DNA from: Cnuella takakiae
GTDB lineage: Bacteria; Bacteroidota; Bacteroidia; Chitinophagales; Chitinophagaceae
Reading direction: 5' to 3'
NCBI RefSeq assembly: GCF_001953305.1
Contig: NZ_MTFE01000010.1
Location: 3,341,040-3,405,039, forward strand
Length of the DNA: 64,000 nt
In this document: in pieces, positions 26,669 to 35,058 of the stretch
Numbering within the stretch: the stretch's first letter is position 1
Layout: each line of letters begins with the position of its first letter
Notes under the pieces: model-generated
Told to the model about the DNA's origin: nothing
The model's database searches: none
Seen by the model: the letters and a program-made list of their open reading frames with translations, nothing else
Translations under genes and position numbers: made by a program

Positions 26669-27868
26669 ATGAAACACATTTACCTGATAGCTGCCTGCTT
26701 ATGGACGTTTGGCGGATATGGGCAAAGCAGTACCGCCCAGAAAAGCCTGGACATTTACGGCCATGTTATGACTGATATTGGCTACGACTTCAAACGGGTG
26801 AACCCCAGTTGGTTCGACGTGATGCGGCCATCCAAATTACCTGCGGCAAAAGGCGGGAACGGGCCGGATGGTAACATGTATTTCAGCGTCCGGCAAACCC
26901 GATTTGGGGTGAAAGGCTACCTGCCAACAAGCCTTGGTGAACTCAAGACCCAGTTTGAATTTGAAATGTTTGGCACCGGGGCGGATGCCGGTCGCACCGC
27001 CTTCCGCCTGCGGCATGCCTATGGCGAATTGGGCAAATTTGGCGTGGGCCAAACCAATAGTCCCTTTATGGATGGCGATGTATTTCCCAATTCACTGGAG
27101 TACTGGGGTCCGAACGGAATGGTCTTTTTCCGAAATGTCCAGATCAGGTTTATGCCCATCAAAGGGGAAACAAGGCTGACCATTGCACTGGAGCAGCCCG
27201 GAGCCAGTTCGGACCAGGGCAATTATGCCGACCGAATCAAACTGCAGAATGTACAGGGCCGCTTCAACCTGCCCGACCTTTCCGCCGAATACCATGTAGC
27301 CCAGCCATGGGGGTACGTGGAACTGGCTGGCATTCTGCGTAAAATAGCATGGAAGGACCAACTGGCTGATGGCATAAACCTGAACGGATCGGTACTGGGC
27401 TGGGGCCTTAACCTGAGTTCCAATATCAATATTGAAAAAGATGTAATCCGGATGCAGGTGGTTTATGGCGAAGGCATCCAGAATTATATGAACGATGCTC
27501 CTGCGGATATTGGCATCCGGAACCAATTTTCGAACCGCACCTCGCCCATCAAGGGGGTAGCCTTACCTGTGTTGGGCCTGGTTGCATTTCTCGACCATTA
27601 CTGGAATAATAAGTTTACCAGCGCAGTAGGCTTTTCCTCCATGCACATCGACAATTCCAATGGCCAGAACCAGGATGCCTACAAAAGTGGGCAATATGCA
27701 TTGGCTAACCTCATTTACTACCCGGCGCCTAATTTCCTGTTGGGGGCTGAACTACAGTATGGCGCCCGCCAGAATTACGCCGATGGCTGGAAAACCAACG
27801 ACCTGAAACTCCAGTTTTCATTCAAGTACAATTTCTCCGAAACATTTCACCATAAAAACAAGGACTGA
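26669..27868 (+). CDS. DcaP-like trimeric outer-membrane porin
   Basis: 399 residues. Signal peptide 1-19 (LIAACLWTFGGYGQ). The body is an aromatic, alternating beta-barrel; DcaP-family blocks are LDIYGHVMTDIGYDFK, FSVRQTRFGVKGYLPT, LKTQFEFEMFGTG, RLRHAYGELGKFGVGQTNSPFMD and YWGPNGMVFFRNVQIR. Family members take up dicarboxylates and other anions across the outer membrane. Adjacent to a periplasmic glutaminase, so entry of glutamine or other amides or export of the acid product is a fair guess but not shown. Confidence 0.85.
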   Translation: MKHIYLIAACLWTFGGYGQSSTAQKSLDIYGHVMTDIGYDFKRVNPSWFDVMRPSKLPAAKGGNGPDGNMYFSVRQTRFGVKGYLPTSLGELKTQFEFEMFGTGADAGRTAFRLRHAYGELGKFGVGQTNSPFMDGDVFPNSLEYWGPNGMVFFRNVQIRFMPIKGETRLTIALEQPGASSDQGNYADRIKLQNVQGRFNLPDLSAEYHVAQPWGYVELAGILRKIAWKDQLADGINLNGSVLGWGLNLSSNINIEKDVIRMQVVYGEGIQNYMNDAPADIGIRNQFSNRTSPIKGVALPVLGLVAFLDHYWNNKFTSAVGFSSMHIDNSNGQNQDAYKSGQYALANLIYYPAPNFLLGAELQYGARQNYADGWKTNDLKLQFSFKYNFSETFHHKNKD

Positions 27869-27886
27869 ACCAGCTAAACCATTTGT

Positions 27887-28999
27887 ATGAAAAAGAATCT
27901 CTTTTTTACCAGACTTAGCACTTATGCCTGGATATTCCTGCTGCTGGCAAGCACCACCAATGCAGGGGCACAAAGCCGATCAAAGAATGCTGTAAAAACG
28001 GTTGCCAATACGCAGGTGCCATCGGGCATGAGCAGCGGTGTTATTGATGCTGCTATTGAAACGGCTTACCTCAAATACCGAGGGTTGAAAGATGGAAAAA
28101 ATGCCGATTATATTCCTGTGCTGGCAGAAGTAAACCCCGAACTGTTTGGCATTTCGATGGTTACCCTCGATGGCAAAGTGTATGGAAAGGGGGATACCAG
28201 TTCACGTTTCTCCATCCAGTCTATTTCCAAAGTATTTACTATGGCCCGCGTCATTGAAGAGCAAGGACCCAAGGCCTTGATGGAAAAAATAGGAGTAGAC
28301 GCCACCGGGCTTAAGTTCAACTCCATCGCTGCCATCGAACTGCGTAAAGGAAAGGAAATCAACCCGCTGGTAAACCCGGGTGCCATTGCAGCTACCTCCA
28401 TGATTGGCGGTGCCACCTACGACGAAAAGTGGAATAATATTCTTCAAACCATGAGTGACTTTGCAGGAAGGGAGCTGGCTGTAAACGAACCAGTGTACAA
28501 AAGCGAAGCTGCAACCAACCAGCGCAACCAGGCCATTGCCATGCTGTTGTCGGCCTATGAAAGATTGTATTTCGATCCTGCGCAATCAACGGACATCTAT
28601 ACCCGCCAGTGTGCCGTTAACGTAGATGCACGCGACCTGGCGATCATGGCAGCAACCCTTGCCAATGGCGGAACAAATCCGGTAACAGGCAAACGTGTTG
28701 TTGCTGCTGAAACGGTGTCCCACACACTTGCGGTAATGGCAACCGCTGGCTTGTACGACGATTCGGGTATTTGGTTGTTCAATGTTGGCCTGCCGGGAAA
28801 AAGTGGGGTCGGCGGGGGAATCATTGCCGTGGCTCCGGGCAAGTTTGGCATTGCAGCCTTTTCGCCCAGGCTGGATGAAGCAGGTAATAGTGTGCGGGCA
28901 CAAAAGTCCATTACAGAAGTGGTAAACCTGCTAAAGGCCAACCAGTTCCTGGTAGAACCCCGTGCGCCTAAATTGGCAGTAAGCCAGGTTTCCCAATAG
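27887..28999 (+). CDS. glsA: periplasmic glutaminase (glutaminase A family)
   Basis: 370 residues: an N-terminal signal peptide (YAWIFLLLASTTNAGAQ) ahead of a full ~310-residue serine-dependent glutaminase. Catalytic SxxK is in RFSIQSISKVFTMARVIEE; other blocks are NPLVNPGAIAATSMI, YKSEAATNQRNQAIAMLL, CAVNVDARDLAIMAATLANGG, TAGLYDDSGIWLFNVGLPGKSGVGGGIIAV. It converts glutamine to glutamate and ammonia. Most bacterial homologues are cytosolic, so a secretion signal is notable and places the reaction in the periplasm. It lies 18 bases after the porin gene and before a secreted amidohydrolase. Confidence 0.92.
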   Translation: MKKNLFFTRLSTYAWIFLLLASTTNAGAQSRSKNAVKTVANTQVPSGMSSGVIDAAIETAYLKYRGLKDGKNADYIPVLAEVNPELFGISMVTLDGKVYGKGDTSSRFSIQSISKVFTMARVIEEQGPKALMEKIGVDATGLKFNSIAAIELRKGKEINPLVNPGAIAATSMIGGATYDEKWNNILQTMSDFAGRELAVNEPVYKSEAATNQRNQAIAMLLSAYERLYFDPAQSTDIYTRQCAVNVDARDLAIMAATLANGGTNPVTGKRVVAAETVSHTLAVMATAGLYDDSGIWLFNVGLPGKSGVGGGIIAVAPGKFGIAAFSPRLDEAGNSVRAQKSITEVVNLLKANQFLVEPRAPKLAVSQVSQ

Positions 29000-29046
29000 A
29001 CAAATATTTATTCAGAAATAGGCCCTCGGGCCGCAACCAAGCTTTT

Positions 29047-30144
29047 ATGCGCAGTCTTCATTTCTTCCTGAGGCTCTGTTTGGGGTGCCTGTGCTTAGGT
29101 TTTGCAGGACAAAAAATACATGCCCAAAAAACCACCAAGGAAGATGCTTCGCTGTTTTACGACTCACATTTTCACCTTACCAATTATATACAGAAAGGCC
29201 TTGACCAGCAAAGCCTGCTGGCAGTGTTAAGCAACAAAGTGGGCCGCTCTACCCTATTTGGCATCCCCTTGCAGCAGCAATGGTCTTATAGGGTAACCGG
29301 CAAAAGGGCACCCACTTATTACCTGGAAACAGATGCGCCGCTTTACTACTATTCGTTTACAGATGCGGCAATTGCCATGTTTTACAAGTCATTGCCCAAG
29401 GAACAGCAAACCCGTTTCGATCCGATGATCACGGGATTTAATCCTACCGACATGTATGCCGCCGACCACATCAGGCGGGTGCTGCTCACCTTTCCAGGTG
29501 TGTTTTCCGGTATCGGCGAGTTTACCATCCACAAAGAGTTCGTTTCTTCAAAGGTGGCCGGCGACGTTGCCAGCCTCACAGACCCTGCACTGGACAGCAT
29601 TTTTGAGCTGACGGAAGAAGTTGGCCTGATAAGCATCCTGCACAACGACATTGATAATCCATTTCCAAAAACAAAAGACCAAAACTACTTGGGTGAAGTC
29701 AAAGCGCTTTTCCGCAGGCACCCTAATGCGACCATTATTTGGGCGCATATAGGCTTGGGCCGAATCATTCACCCGGTGCAGGACCAGGTGACCCTGGTGG
29801 AAGAAATGCTGAATGACCCGGCACTTAAACATGTATTTTTTGACATCTCCTGGGATGAAGTGGCAAAATACCTGGTACAAAGCGATCAAACCGTTCAGGC
29901 AGTGGCCGCCCTGATCAACCGATACCCCGACCGGTTTTTATTTGGTACCGATAATGTGGCACCTGCCTCCACCTCGGCTCACCTGAAAGTATATAACCAG
30001 TACCAACCATTATGGCAAGCACTTACGCCTAAAGCAAGCGAAATGGTTCGGAAAGGAAATTATCAAAGGCTGTTTGACGAGGCGCGCAGGAAGGTAAGGC
30101 TGTGGGAAAGCAAACAAGGATTGGCAGCTATGGCCAATCAATAA
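29047..30144 (+). CDS. secreted metal-dependent hydrolase (amidohydrolase family 2-like)
   Basis: 365 residues with a signal peptide (LRLCLGCLCLGFAGQKIHAQ). TIM-barrel metal ligands are visible: HxH in YDSHFHL, E in GIGEFTIHKEF, H in ISILHNDIDNP, H in IIWAHIGLGRI and D in FLFGTDNVAP. Family members hydrolyse or decarboxylate small molecules with a divalent metal. Substrate unknown. Position between glutaminase and a DUF481 barrel, all exported, suggests a shared periplasmic pathway. Confidence 0.8.
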   Translation: MRSLHFFLRLCLGCLCLGFAGQKIHAQKTTKEDASLFYDSHFHLTNYIQKGLDQQSLLAVLSNKVGRSTLFGIPLQQQWSYRVTGKRAPTYYLETDAPLYYYSFTDAAIAMFYKSLPKEQQTRFDPMITGFNPTDMYAADHIRRVLLTFPGVFSGIGEFTIHKEFVSSKVAGDVASLTDPALDSIFELTEEVGLISILHNDIDNPFPKTKDQNYLGEVKALFRRHPNATIIWAHIGLGRIIHPVQDQVTLVEEMLNDPALKHVFFDISWDEVAKYLVQSDQTVQAVAALINRYPDRFLFGTDNVAPASTSAHLKVYNQYQPLWQALTPKASEMVRKGNYQRLFDEARRKVRLWESKQGLAAMANQ

Positions 30145-30148
30145 TATT

Positions 30149-31255
30149 ATGGTTAAGGTTTCAGGTTTATCGGTTAACAAACGCACCCCTCTGGGTGCGT
30201 TTGCATATCTGTTGCTTTGTTGGCTTCTCCTTTTAACCATAAATGTAACCGCACAACAAAGTCCAGACAGCCTCCTGTACGGTGTTCCATTTGGCAAAGA
30301 TTTCCTTCAGCTCAAAAATAACAACCTGCTGTTTGGCCGAATTCGAAAAATCAGCCGCAGTGAATTGCTTTTTGATCCCGACGGGCTAAACGATGTAACC
30401 GTGAAGCTCAAGGATATTGCGCAACTGGCCGGGCCATACCACTTTTACCGGATTGAAACCCTGGCAGGTGACCATTTCATCGCACGGCTGTATCCAACAG
30501 AAAGTCCTGGCTATACCCTGCTGAAAGGCATATTCCGGGTAGACAGCATTTTGCTGGAACAGGTATACAGTTTAAAACAATGGGAGAAAAACATCTGGCG
30601 GGGTTTGGATGGAAAAATCAGCTTCGGGTACTCTTATACAAAGAGCAGCGACATTACCCGCCTCAACTTTAATAACGATTTGAATTATACTGCAGCTAAT
30701 TGGACCTACGCCCAACAAAGCAGTGCTATTTATACCCTTAATAAGGAAACCATACCCCTCGAGCGAGCCGATGTGCTGACCTCAGCATCCTGGAACTTCA
30801 AACCCAAGTGGCTTAATATTTACCGGCTCCAGTACCAACGACAAATAGAAACAGGTGTTGCTTCCCGCTATATTTCGGCCATTGCCGTTGGCCGCAGCCT
30901 GCTGCGCAACCGGAACATTAACTGGTCGGCTACAATAGGCATTTCTTTACAAAGAGAAAACCCAACCGACAACTCGCCCACACAAACTCAGGCTGAGGTA
31001 CCCCTGCTGGTAAACTTCAACCTTTTCCAATGGCTAAAACCTGATGTTGATATAACCGCCTATGCTAATTTTTACTTCAACCTTTCAGAAAAAGGCCGCT
31101 ACCGTTTGGATCATAAAATCAACCTGGAATATGAACCGGTAAAAGACTTTGTCATTTCCATTCAGTTCTTTTTCAACTACGACAGCAGGCCACCGGCCAT
31201 AAACACCAGCACCAACGATTTCGGAACAGTACTGAATCTGGGTTTTAAATTCTGA
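30149..31255 (+). CDS. DUF481 outer-membrane beta-barrel protein
   Basis: 368 residues. Starts four bases after the amidohydrolase stop. Signal-peptide hydrophobic core AFAYLLLCWLLLLTINVTAQQ. An N-terminal ~120-residue beta domain (QLKNNNLLFGRIRKISRSELLFD, VTVKLKDIAQLAGPYHF) precedes the DUF481 barrel (GLDGKISFGYSYTKSSDITRLNFNNDL, WNFKPKWLNIYRLQYQRQIETG), ending in the beta-barrel terminus LNLGFKF. Codons 10-19 overlap a perfect 11-bp hairpin (30178-30203) that looks like a terminator or attenuator for the upstream genes. Function of DUF481 proteins is unknown. Confidence 0.82.
   Translation: MVKVSGLSVNKRTPLGAFAYLLLCWLLLLTINVTAQQSPDSLLYGVPFGKDFLQLKNNNLLFGRIRKISRSELLFDPDGLNDVTVKLKDIAQLAGPYHFYRIETLAGDHFIARLYPTESPGYTLLKGIFRVDSILLEQVYSLKQWEKNIWRGLDGKISFGYSYTKSSDITRLNFNNDLNYTAANWTYAQQSSAIYTLNKETIPLERADVLTSASWNFKPKWLNIYRLQYQRQIETGVASRYISAIAVGRSLLRNRNINWSATIGISLQRENPTDNSPTQTQAEVPLLVNFNLFQWLKPDVDITAYANFYFNLSEKGRYRLDHKINLEYEPVKDFVISIQFFFNYDSRPPAINTSTNDFGTVLNLGFKF
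30178..30203 (+). promoter_or_regulatory. perfect hairpin inside the DUF481 signal-peptide codons
   Basis: CAAACGCACCC and GGGTGCGTTTG pair around loop CTCT: an 11-bp GC-rich stem 34 bases after the amidohydrolase stop and within the first 20 codons of the DUF481 gene. The tail TTTG is short, so it may be a partial terminator or a translational control element. Confidence 0.6.
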
Positions 31256-31260
31256 AAACG

Positions 31261-32631
31261 TCAGAACAGAACTTCGAAAGATGCATGCAGAACGGTTCCC
31301 TTTTGATAGAGTGCATAGGGAACAAATAGTCCACCGAAAGCTGCACGATTGAGGTAATTGGCTTCGGTATTCAGCCTGATATTCCGGCTGGCAAATGGGA
31401 ATATATTGACGCCCACTCCTATTTCGTAGGGCTTGCCATAATCACCAAAAATTTTTGAGAAAGCCAAATAAGACTCCAGCCTTTTTGGTTTCAACTGGTA
31501 AGCTACCTGCACCTGCACTGCCTGGTCATCAACTTCCCTAAGGGGCAAGGGAGCGTTCTGGTAAGTTTTAAAGCGATTTAACCAACGGAAATAATACTCG
31601 GTATTAATGGCCAAGCCCTTGTACTTAACGGCAGCTTCCAGTGCCAGCATTTTATAATTGAGCTGGTCTACAATTACACCAGGCGCAAATGCATTGGGAG
31701 CAAAAGCATTGGTGCCATCCGAAAGGCGGATTGAAGAGTTTTCCAGTGTTTCAGGTTTTGCCACCTGGCCAAAGCGTTCTTCCGTGCTGGTAGTAAAACG
31801 GGCGCTGAAAAGGGTTGCCGGTATGGCGTGCAGCTCATAATCATTGAAAGCGCCTGATCTTGGACCAAATTCACCGGTTGTGGGCATCCACCAGATGGCA
31901 GTAGAAGAAGTATTGAGCCGTTTGTCGAGCTGGGTAGCATCAATTCCCACCGCATTAATATTATTTGCCAGCATGGTTTTATAATACACCCGGCCTGCGA
32001 TCTTGCCTTCTGCCCAAATACCCTGCCCATATCCCGGCGCCATATAGGCATCGGCCATTCGGCGATCGGTACCCAAGAACAAGGGCCAATTTCCCATATT
32101 GGACCGGTTTCCGGGTAGGGAGCCGATACCACCACCCAGGTTCAGGTGCTCGCTGAAGCGGTAATGCAGCGCCCCGGTAACCTGCACATGCCCCTGCGTA
32201 CCCTGTATACTACCGCTGGCCCAAAGCGAAAAGCCATACCGCAAACGGGGATCGATGAGCCAGCCTGTAAACCAGGTGAGCGCCCGGTGCATGGTAATGT
32301 CCTGGCGGGGATCAACCTGTTGCCTTGCCCCGGTATGGTCCGTAAAACTCCTGTTGGCTGGGTCAACCATCTGGTTGACATACCTGATCAGCATGTAGGC
32401 ACTGAAGTTGAATTCGCCGTATTTGGTTTTAGCAACCGTAAAGCCTTTACCCGGTGCAAAGCTGCCCCACCCAACCATATTGCTATTCCGGTCGGGAGCC
32501 CCCAGGCTGTCCATTATAACTTTGTTAAGCGAGTCTTTACCAGTTAAGGATTTTTGCTCCTGCGAACAGGCATTCACGGCAAGGAACAAAAGCAGCAGGA
32601 TAGAAAACAACTTGCAGGTAAACTTGAGCAT
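31261..32631 (-). CDS. outer-membrane beta-barrel protein (porin-like), hypothetical
   Basis: 456 residues from ATG 32631, chosen because the signal peptide (KLFSILLLLFLAVNACSQ) then starts at the N-terminus; a longer frame to 32682 adds 17 residues. The mature chain is a typical barrel with alternating aromatic strands (GEFNFSAYMLIRYVNQ, RLRYGFSLWASGSIQG, GLAINTEYYFRWLNRFKTY, ESYLAFSKIFGDYGKPYEIGVGVNIF) and ends in phenylalanine (HASFEVLF), as barrels inserted by Bam do. Related to porins of Bacteroidota; substrate unknown. Convergent with the DUF481 gene, five bases apart. Confidence 0.72.
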   Translation of the reverse strand: MLKFTCKLFSILLLLFLAVNACSQEQKSLTGKDSLNKVIMDSLGAPDRNSNMVGWGSFAPGKGFTVAKTKYGEFNFSAYMLIRYVNQMVDPANRSFTDHTGARQQVDPRQDITMHRALTWFTGWLIDPRLRYGFSLWASGSIQGTQGHVQVTGALHYRFSEHLNLGGGIGSLPGNRSNMGNWPLFLGTDRRMADAYMAPGYGQGIWAEGKIAGRVYYKTMLANNINAVGIDATQLDKRLNTSSTAIWWMPTTGEFGPRSGAFNDYELHAIPATLFSARFTTSTEERFGQVAKPETLENSSIRLSDGTNAFAPNAFAPGVIVDQLNYKMLALEAAVKYKGLAINTEYYFRWLNRFKTYQNAPLPLREVDDQAVQVQVAYQLKPKRLESYLAFSKIFGDYGKPYEIGVGVNIFPFASRNIRLNTEANYLNRAAFGGLFVPYALYQKGTVLHASFEVLF

Positions 32632-32879
32632 GTTAGGTGGTTGGCAGGTAAGAAGATGAATGCGCCTGCTACTTGCTTTCATTGGTCTGAAAGCCGCAGG
32701 TTCCGGTAGTTAAACTATAGCGATCCAACCTGTTGTCCTATTACATGCCACTTACTTGTGTTTTATAATATAAATCCTAAACAAGGTGTTTTAATCTTTA
32801 CAAAGAACCTAGGTGACTGCACCCAACCTAGGTTAAAGGTTCCTGTAAAAGGGTGAAAACTAGGGAAAGTATAAGGGCA

Positions 32880-33179
32880 CTAGGATCCAACCTGCAACAA
32901 TTGCCCTTCAAGAGTTCGGCCATCCACCATACCAGCATGTCGCCATATTTGCTGCCCCTTGTTGAAGACTATAAATGTGGGAACGGCCTGAACACCCAAC
33001 TGGTGAGCTAAGCCCTGGTTTTTATCTATATTGATTTTGAGCACCCGAGCCTTCCCCTGTACGGTTTTACCCAATTGGCTGATGACCGGGTTCATTGCTT
33101 TGCAGGGACCACACCAGTCGGCGTAAAAATCGATAAGTACCGGCAATGGCCCATTAATGATCTGTTGGAGGCTTTCCAT
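32880..33179 (-). CDS. thioredoxin family protein
   Basis: 99 residues from ATG 33179 (the frame continues upstream to 33236 without homology). Active site WCGPC at 22-26 in LIDFYADWCGPCKAMNPVI, cis-proline in GVQAVPTFIVFNKGQQIWRHAG. Canonical cytosolic thioredoxin length, slightly short at the N-terminus. General disulphide reductase; no signal peptide. Not grouped with other genes. Confidence 0.9.
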   Translation of the reverse strand: MESLQQIINGPLPVLIDFYADWCGPCKAMNPVISQLGKTVQGKARVLKINIDKNQGLAHQLGVQAVPTFIVFNKGQQIWRHAGMVDGRTLEGQLLQVGS

Positions 33180-33725
33180 TTTAGTTTTTTTATGTGATTC
33201 AGCTTGTTGCTGATGATACTTAAGGGGTGACGTCATTCAACAGCATATGCAAATCAGTTTTGATTCGACTGCTTAATGCAGGTATTTAAACCAAAAAAGT
33301 ATGGCTTGACAAGTGTTTTGCTTGCATGTTCATACTCACCTGCCTAAAAGAACAAAGGCCATTCCAAAGGCCCTAATATGCATCTATGACCAAATGGTTA
33401 TGGAAACAAGGCCAAAAAGTCAGTGTCGCTAATGCATGCTACAAAGTAAATAAGGGAATTGCCCATGGAAGGCATAAAAAACAGCCTGGAACTTAAGGGT
33501 CTTTTTCCCTAGAAAAGAACAGGGTCTTACTAGATTTTCAAATCAGGGGGAAGAGTGTAAATGCCCCAAATATTATTTGCCATTCCCATATAAACGGGTA
33601 GGACAAACAAATTAAATATGGAACAACTTTGTCCCGTTTACCAGTTATCTGTTTTGATCTGCCTAAAAGAATATCACATGGTAAACTGAGTGTAGTTCAA
33701 CGCCAATTGGCCACTTAGGTTTTAC

Positions 33726-33830
33726 CTTAAAAAGAAAGAAGGCCACGTAGGCTGCCTGCATTCCTTGTTCTGGATTCTTCCGGATTTCCTGGCGGGCAAC
33801 AATAGGAAGAATGCAACAGTCAGTGGCCTT
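33726..33830 (-). ncRNA. candidate structured RNA in the cysK 3' region
   Basis: On the minus strand AAGGCCAC (33823-33830) pairs with GTGGCCTT (33739-33746), enclosing a nested GCATTC/GAATGC stem and a TTCC/GGAA arm, and is followed by CTTTCTTTTTAA. This has the layout of a small branched RNA ending in a U-rich tail, downstream of cysK's own terminator. It could also be just a second terminator. Confidence 0.3.
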
Positions 33831-33838
33831 CGGTTTGG

Positions 33839-33864
33839 AAAGGGAGCAGCTTGCTGCTCCCTTT
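33839..33864 (-). terminator. terminator hairpin after cysK
   Basis: AAAGGGAGCAG/CTGCTCCCTTT, 11 bp with loop CTTG, directly downstream of the cysK stop on the minus strand. The U tract is part of the stem, so strength is uncertain. Confidence 0.6.
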
Positions 33865-33866
33865 TA

Positions 33867-34775
33867 TTAGTATAGCCCTTCCACGGAAAGGTAGCGTTCG
33901 CCGGTGTCGTAGTTGAACGTAAGTACAGTTGCTCCAATAGGCAAATCCCCCAGCTTTTGTGCTACCGCAGCCAGTGATGCCCCGGTAGAAATACCTGCAA
34001 GAATACCTTCTTGCTTCGCCAACTGTTGTGCGTAAGAAAAAGCTGCATCTTTTTCTACCTGTACTACGCCGTCCAAAATGGCAGCATTTAAAATGGGGGG
34101 AACAAATCCTGCCCCGATACCCTGCAATGGGTGCGGTGATGGTGCTCCGCCACTCAATACAGGCGATAATTCAGGTTCAACTGCAAAAACCTGGAGGGAA
34201 GGAAACCTTTCTTTTAATACTTCGGCAACCCCGGTAATGTGCCCACCAGTGCCCACGCCGGTGATCAGGTAATCGATGCCACCCGGGAAATCTGCCAGGA
34301 TTTCTTGCGCCGTTGTGCGGCGGTGTATGGCCGCATTGGCTTCGTTGTCAAACTGCTGGGGAATCCAGCCGCCTGGTGTTTCAGCGGCAAGTTCCTTGGC
34401 CTTTTCAATAGCTCCCTTCATGCCTTTTTCTCTGGGAGTCAGCACAAGGTCGGCGCCATAAGCCGCCATAAGCCGCCGTCTTTCAATACTCATACTTTCA
34501 GGCATCACCAGCACAATGCGGTAACCTTTTACCGCAGCTACCAGCGCCAGCCCAATCCCGGTATTACCTGAAGTAGGTTCTATAATGACGCTATCCTGAT
34601 GAAGGATTCCTTTAGCTTCAGCATCTTCAACCATAGCCAGGGCAATCCGGTCTTTGATGCTGGATCCCGGGTTGGTGCGCTCCAGTTTCATCCATACCTG
34701 GTGATCGGGAAACAAACGGGAAAGAAGAACATGCGGCGTGCCGCCAATGGTGTCCAGGATATTTGCTGCTTTCAT
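33867..34775 (-). CDS. cysK: cysteine synthase A (O-acetylserine sulfhydrylase)
   Basis: 302 residues from ATG 34775; the frame runs further up to 34889 but that part is hydrophobic and unlike the family. PLP lysine K41 in [13 protein letters not shown], substrate loop [10 protein letters not shown], phosphate-binding [10 protein letters not shown], and [19 protein letters not shown] near the active site, with C-terminal serine site SGISTGAS-type [14 protein letters not shown]. Forms cysteine from O-acetylserine and sulphide in the cytosol. Stands alone with no cys partner nearby. Confidence 0.95.
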   Translation of the reverse strand: MKAANILDTIGGTPHVLLSRLFPDHQVWMKLERTNPGSSIKDRIALAMVEDAEAKGILHQDSVIIEPTSGNTGIGLALVAAVKGYRIVLVMPESMSIERRRLMAAYGADLVLTPREKGMKGAIEKAKELAAETPGGWIPQQFDNEANAAIHRRTTAQEILADFPGGIDYLITGVGTGGHITGVAEVLKERFPSLQVFAVEPELSPVLSGGAPSPHPLQGIGAGFVPPILNAAILDGVVQVEKDAAFSYAQQLAKQEGILAGISTGASLAAVAQKLGDLPIGATVLTFNYDTGERYLSVEGLY

Positions 34776-35058
34776 AGCTACAATAATGTCAAATGTTAAG
34801 GCGGCTAAGGTAAGTAGCAATACAGGAGTCCACAATAACGATAGACTTGAAATGACCAAGATCATATGGCAGGGAAATTGAACAGGCAAATGGGAAATGG
34901 CACCTTATGAAAGCCTTTCCGCACCTTAGGTATAAACCATTATTTCGCCGAAATTTTCTGCTACATTGGTCATCATTAGCACCTGCTGCAATGAATTATT
35001 GTTTTCTTTGTTATGATCCAATTTCCGGGATAGCAAGCTGTTACCGAAAAACCAATCC

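Larger units (their letters stand above)
33180..33866. other. long intergenic region between thioredoxin and cysK
   Basis: About 690 bases without a convincing protein gene. A 13-base direct repeat CTGCCTAAAAGAA occurs at 33340-33352 and 33659-33671. Near cysK there is a branched inverted repeat (33739-33830) and a terminator hairpin (33839-33864), both described separately. A short frame over 33722-33937 runs through these hairpins and is not credible. Confidence 0.5.

Noticed and set aside
26165-31255. Polysaccharide-utilisation (SusC/SusD) locus
   Set aside because: No TonB-dependent receptor or SusD-like lipoprotein is present; the porin is DcaP-like.
33722-33937. 71-residue minus-strand frame running out of cysK
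   Set aside because: It overlaps cysK codons in another frame and runs through two hairpins.
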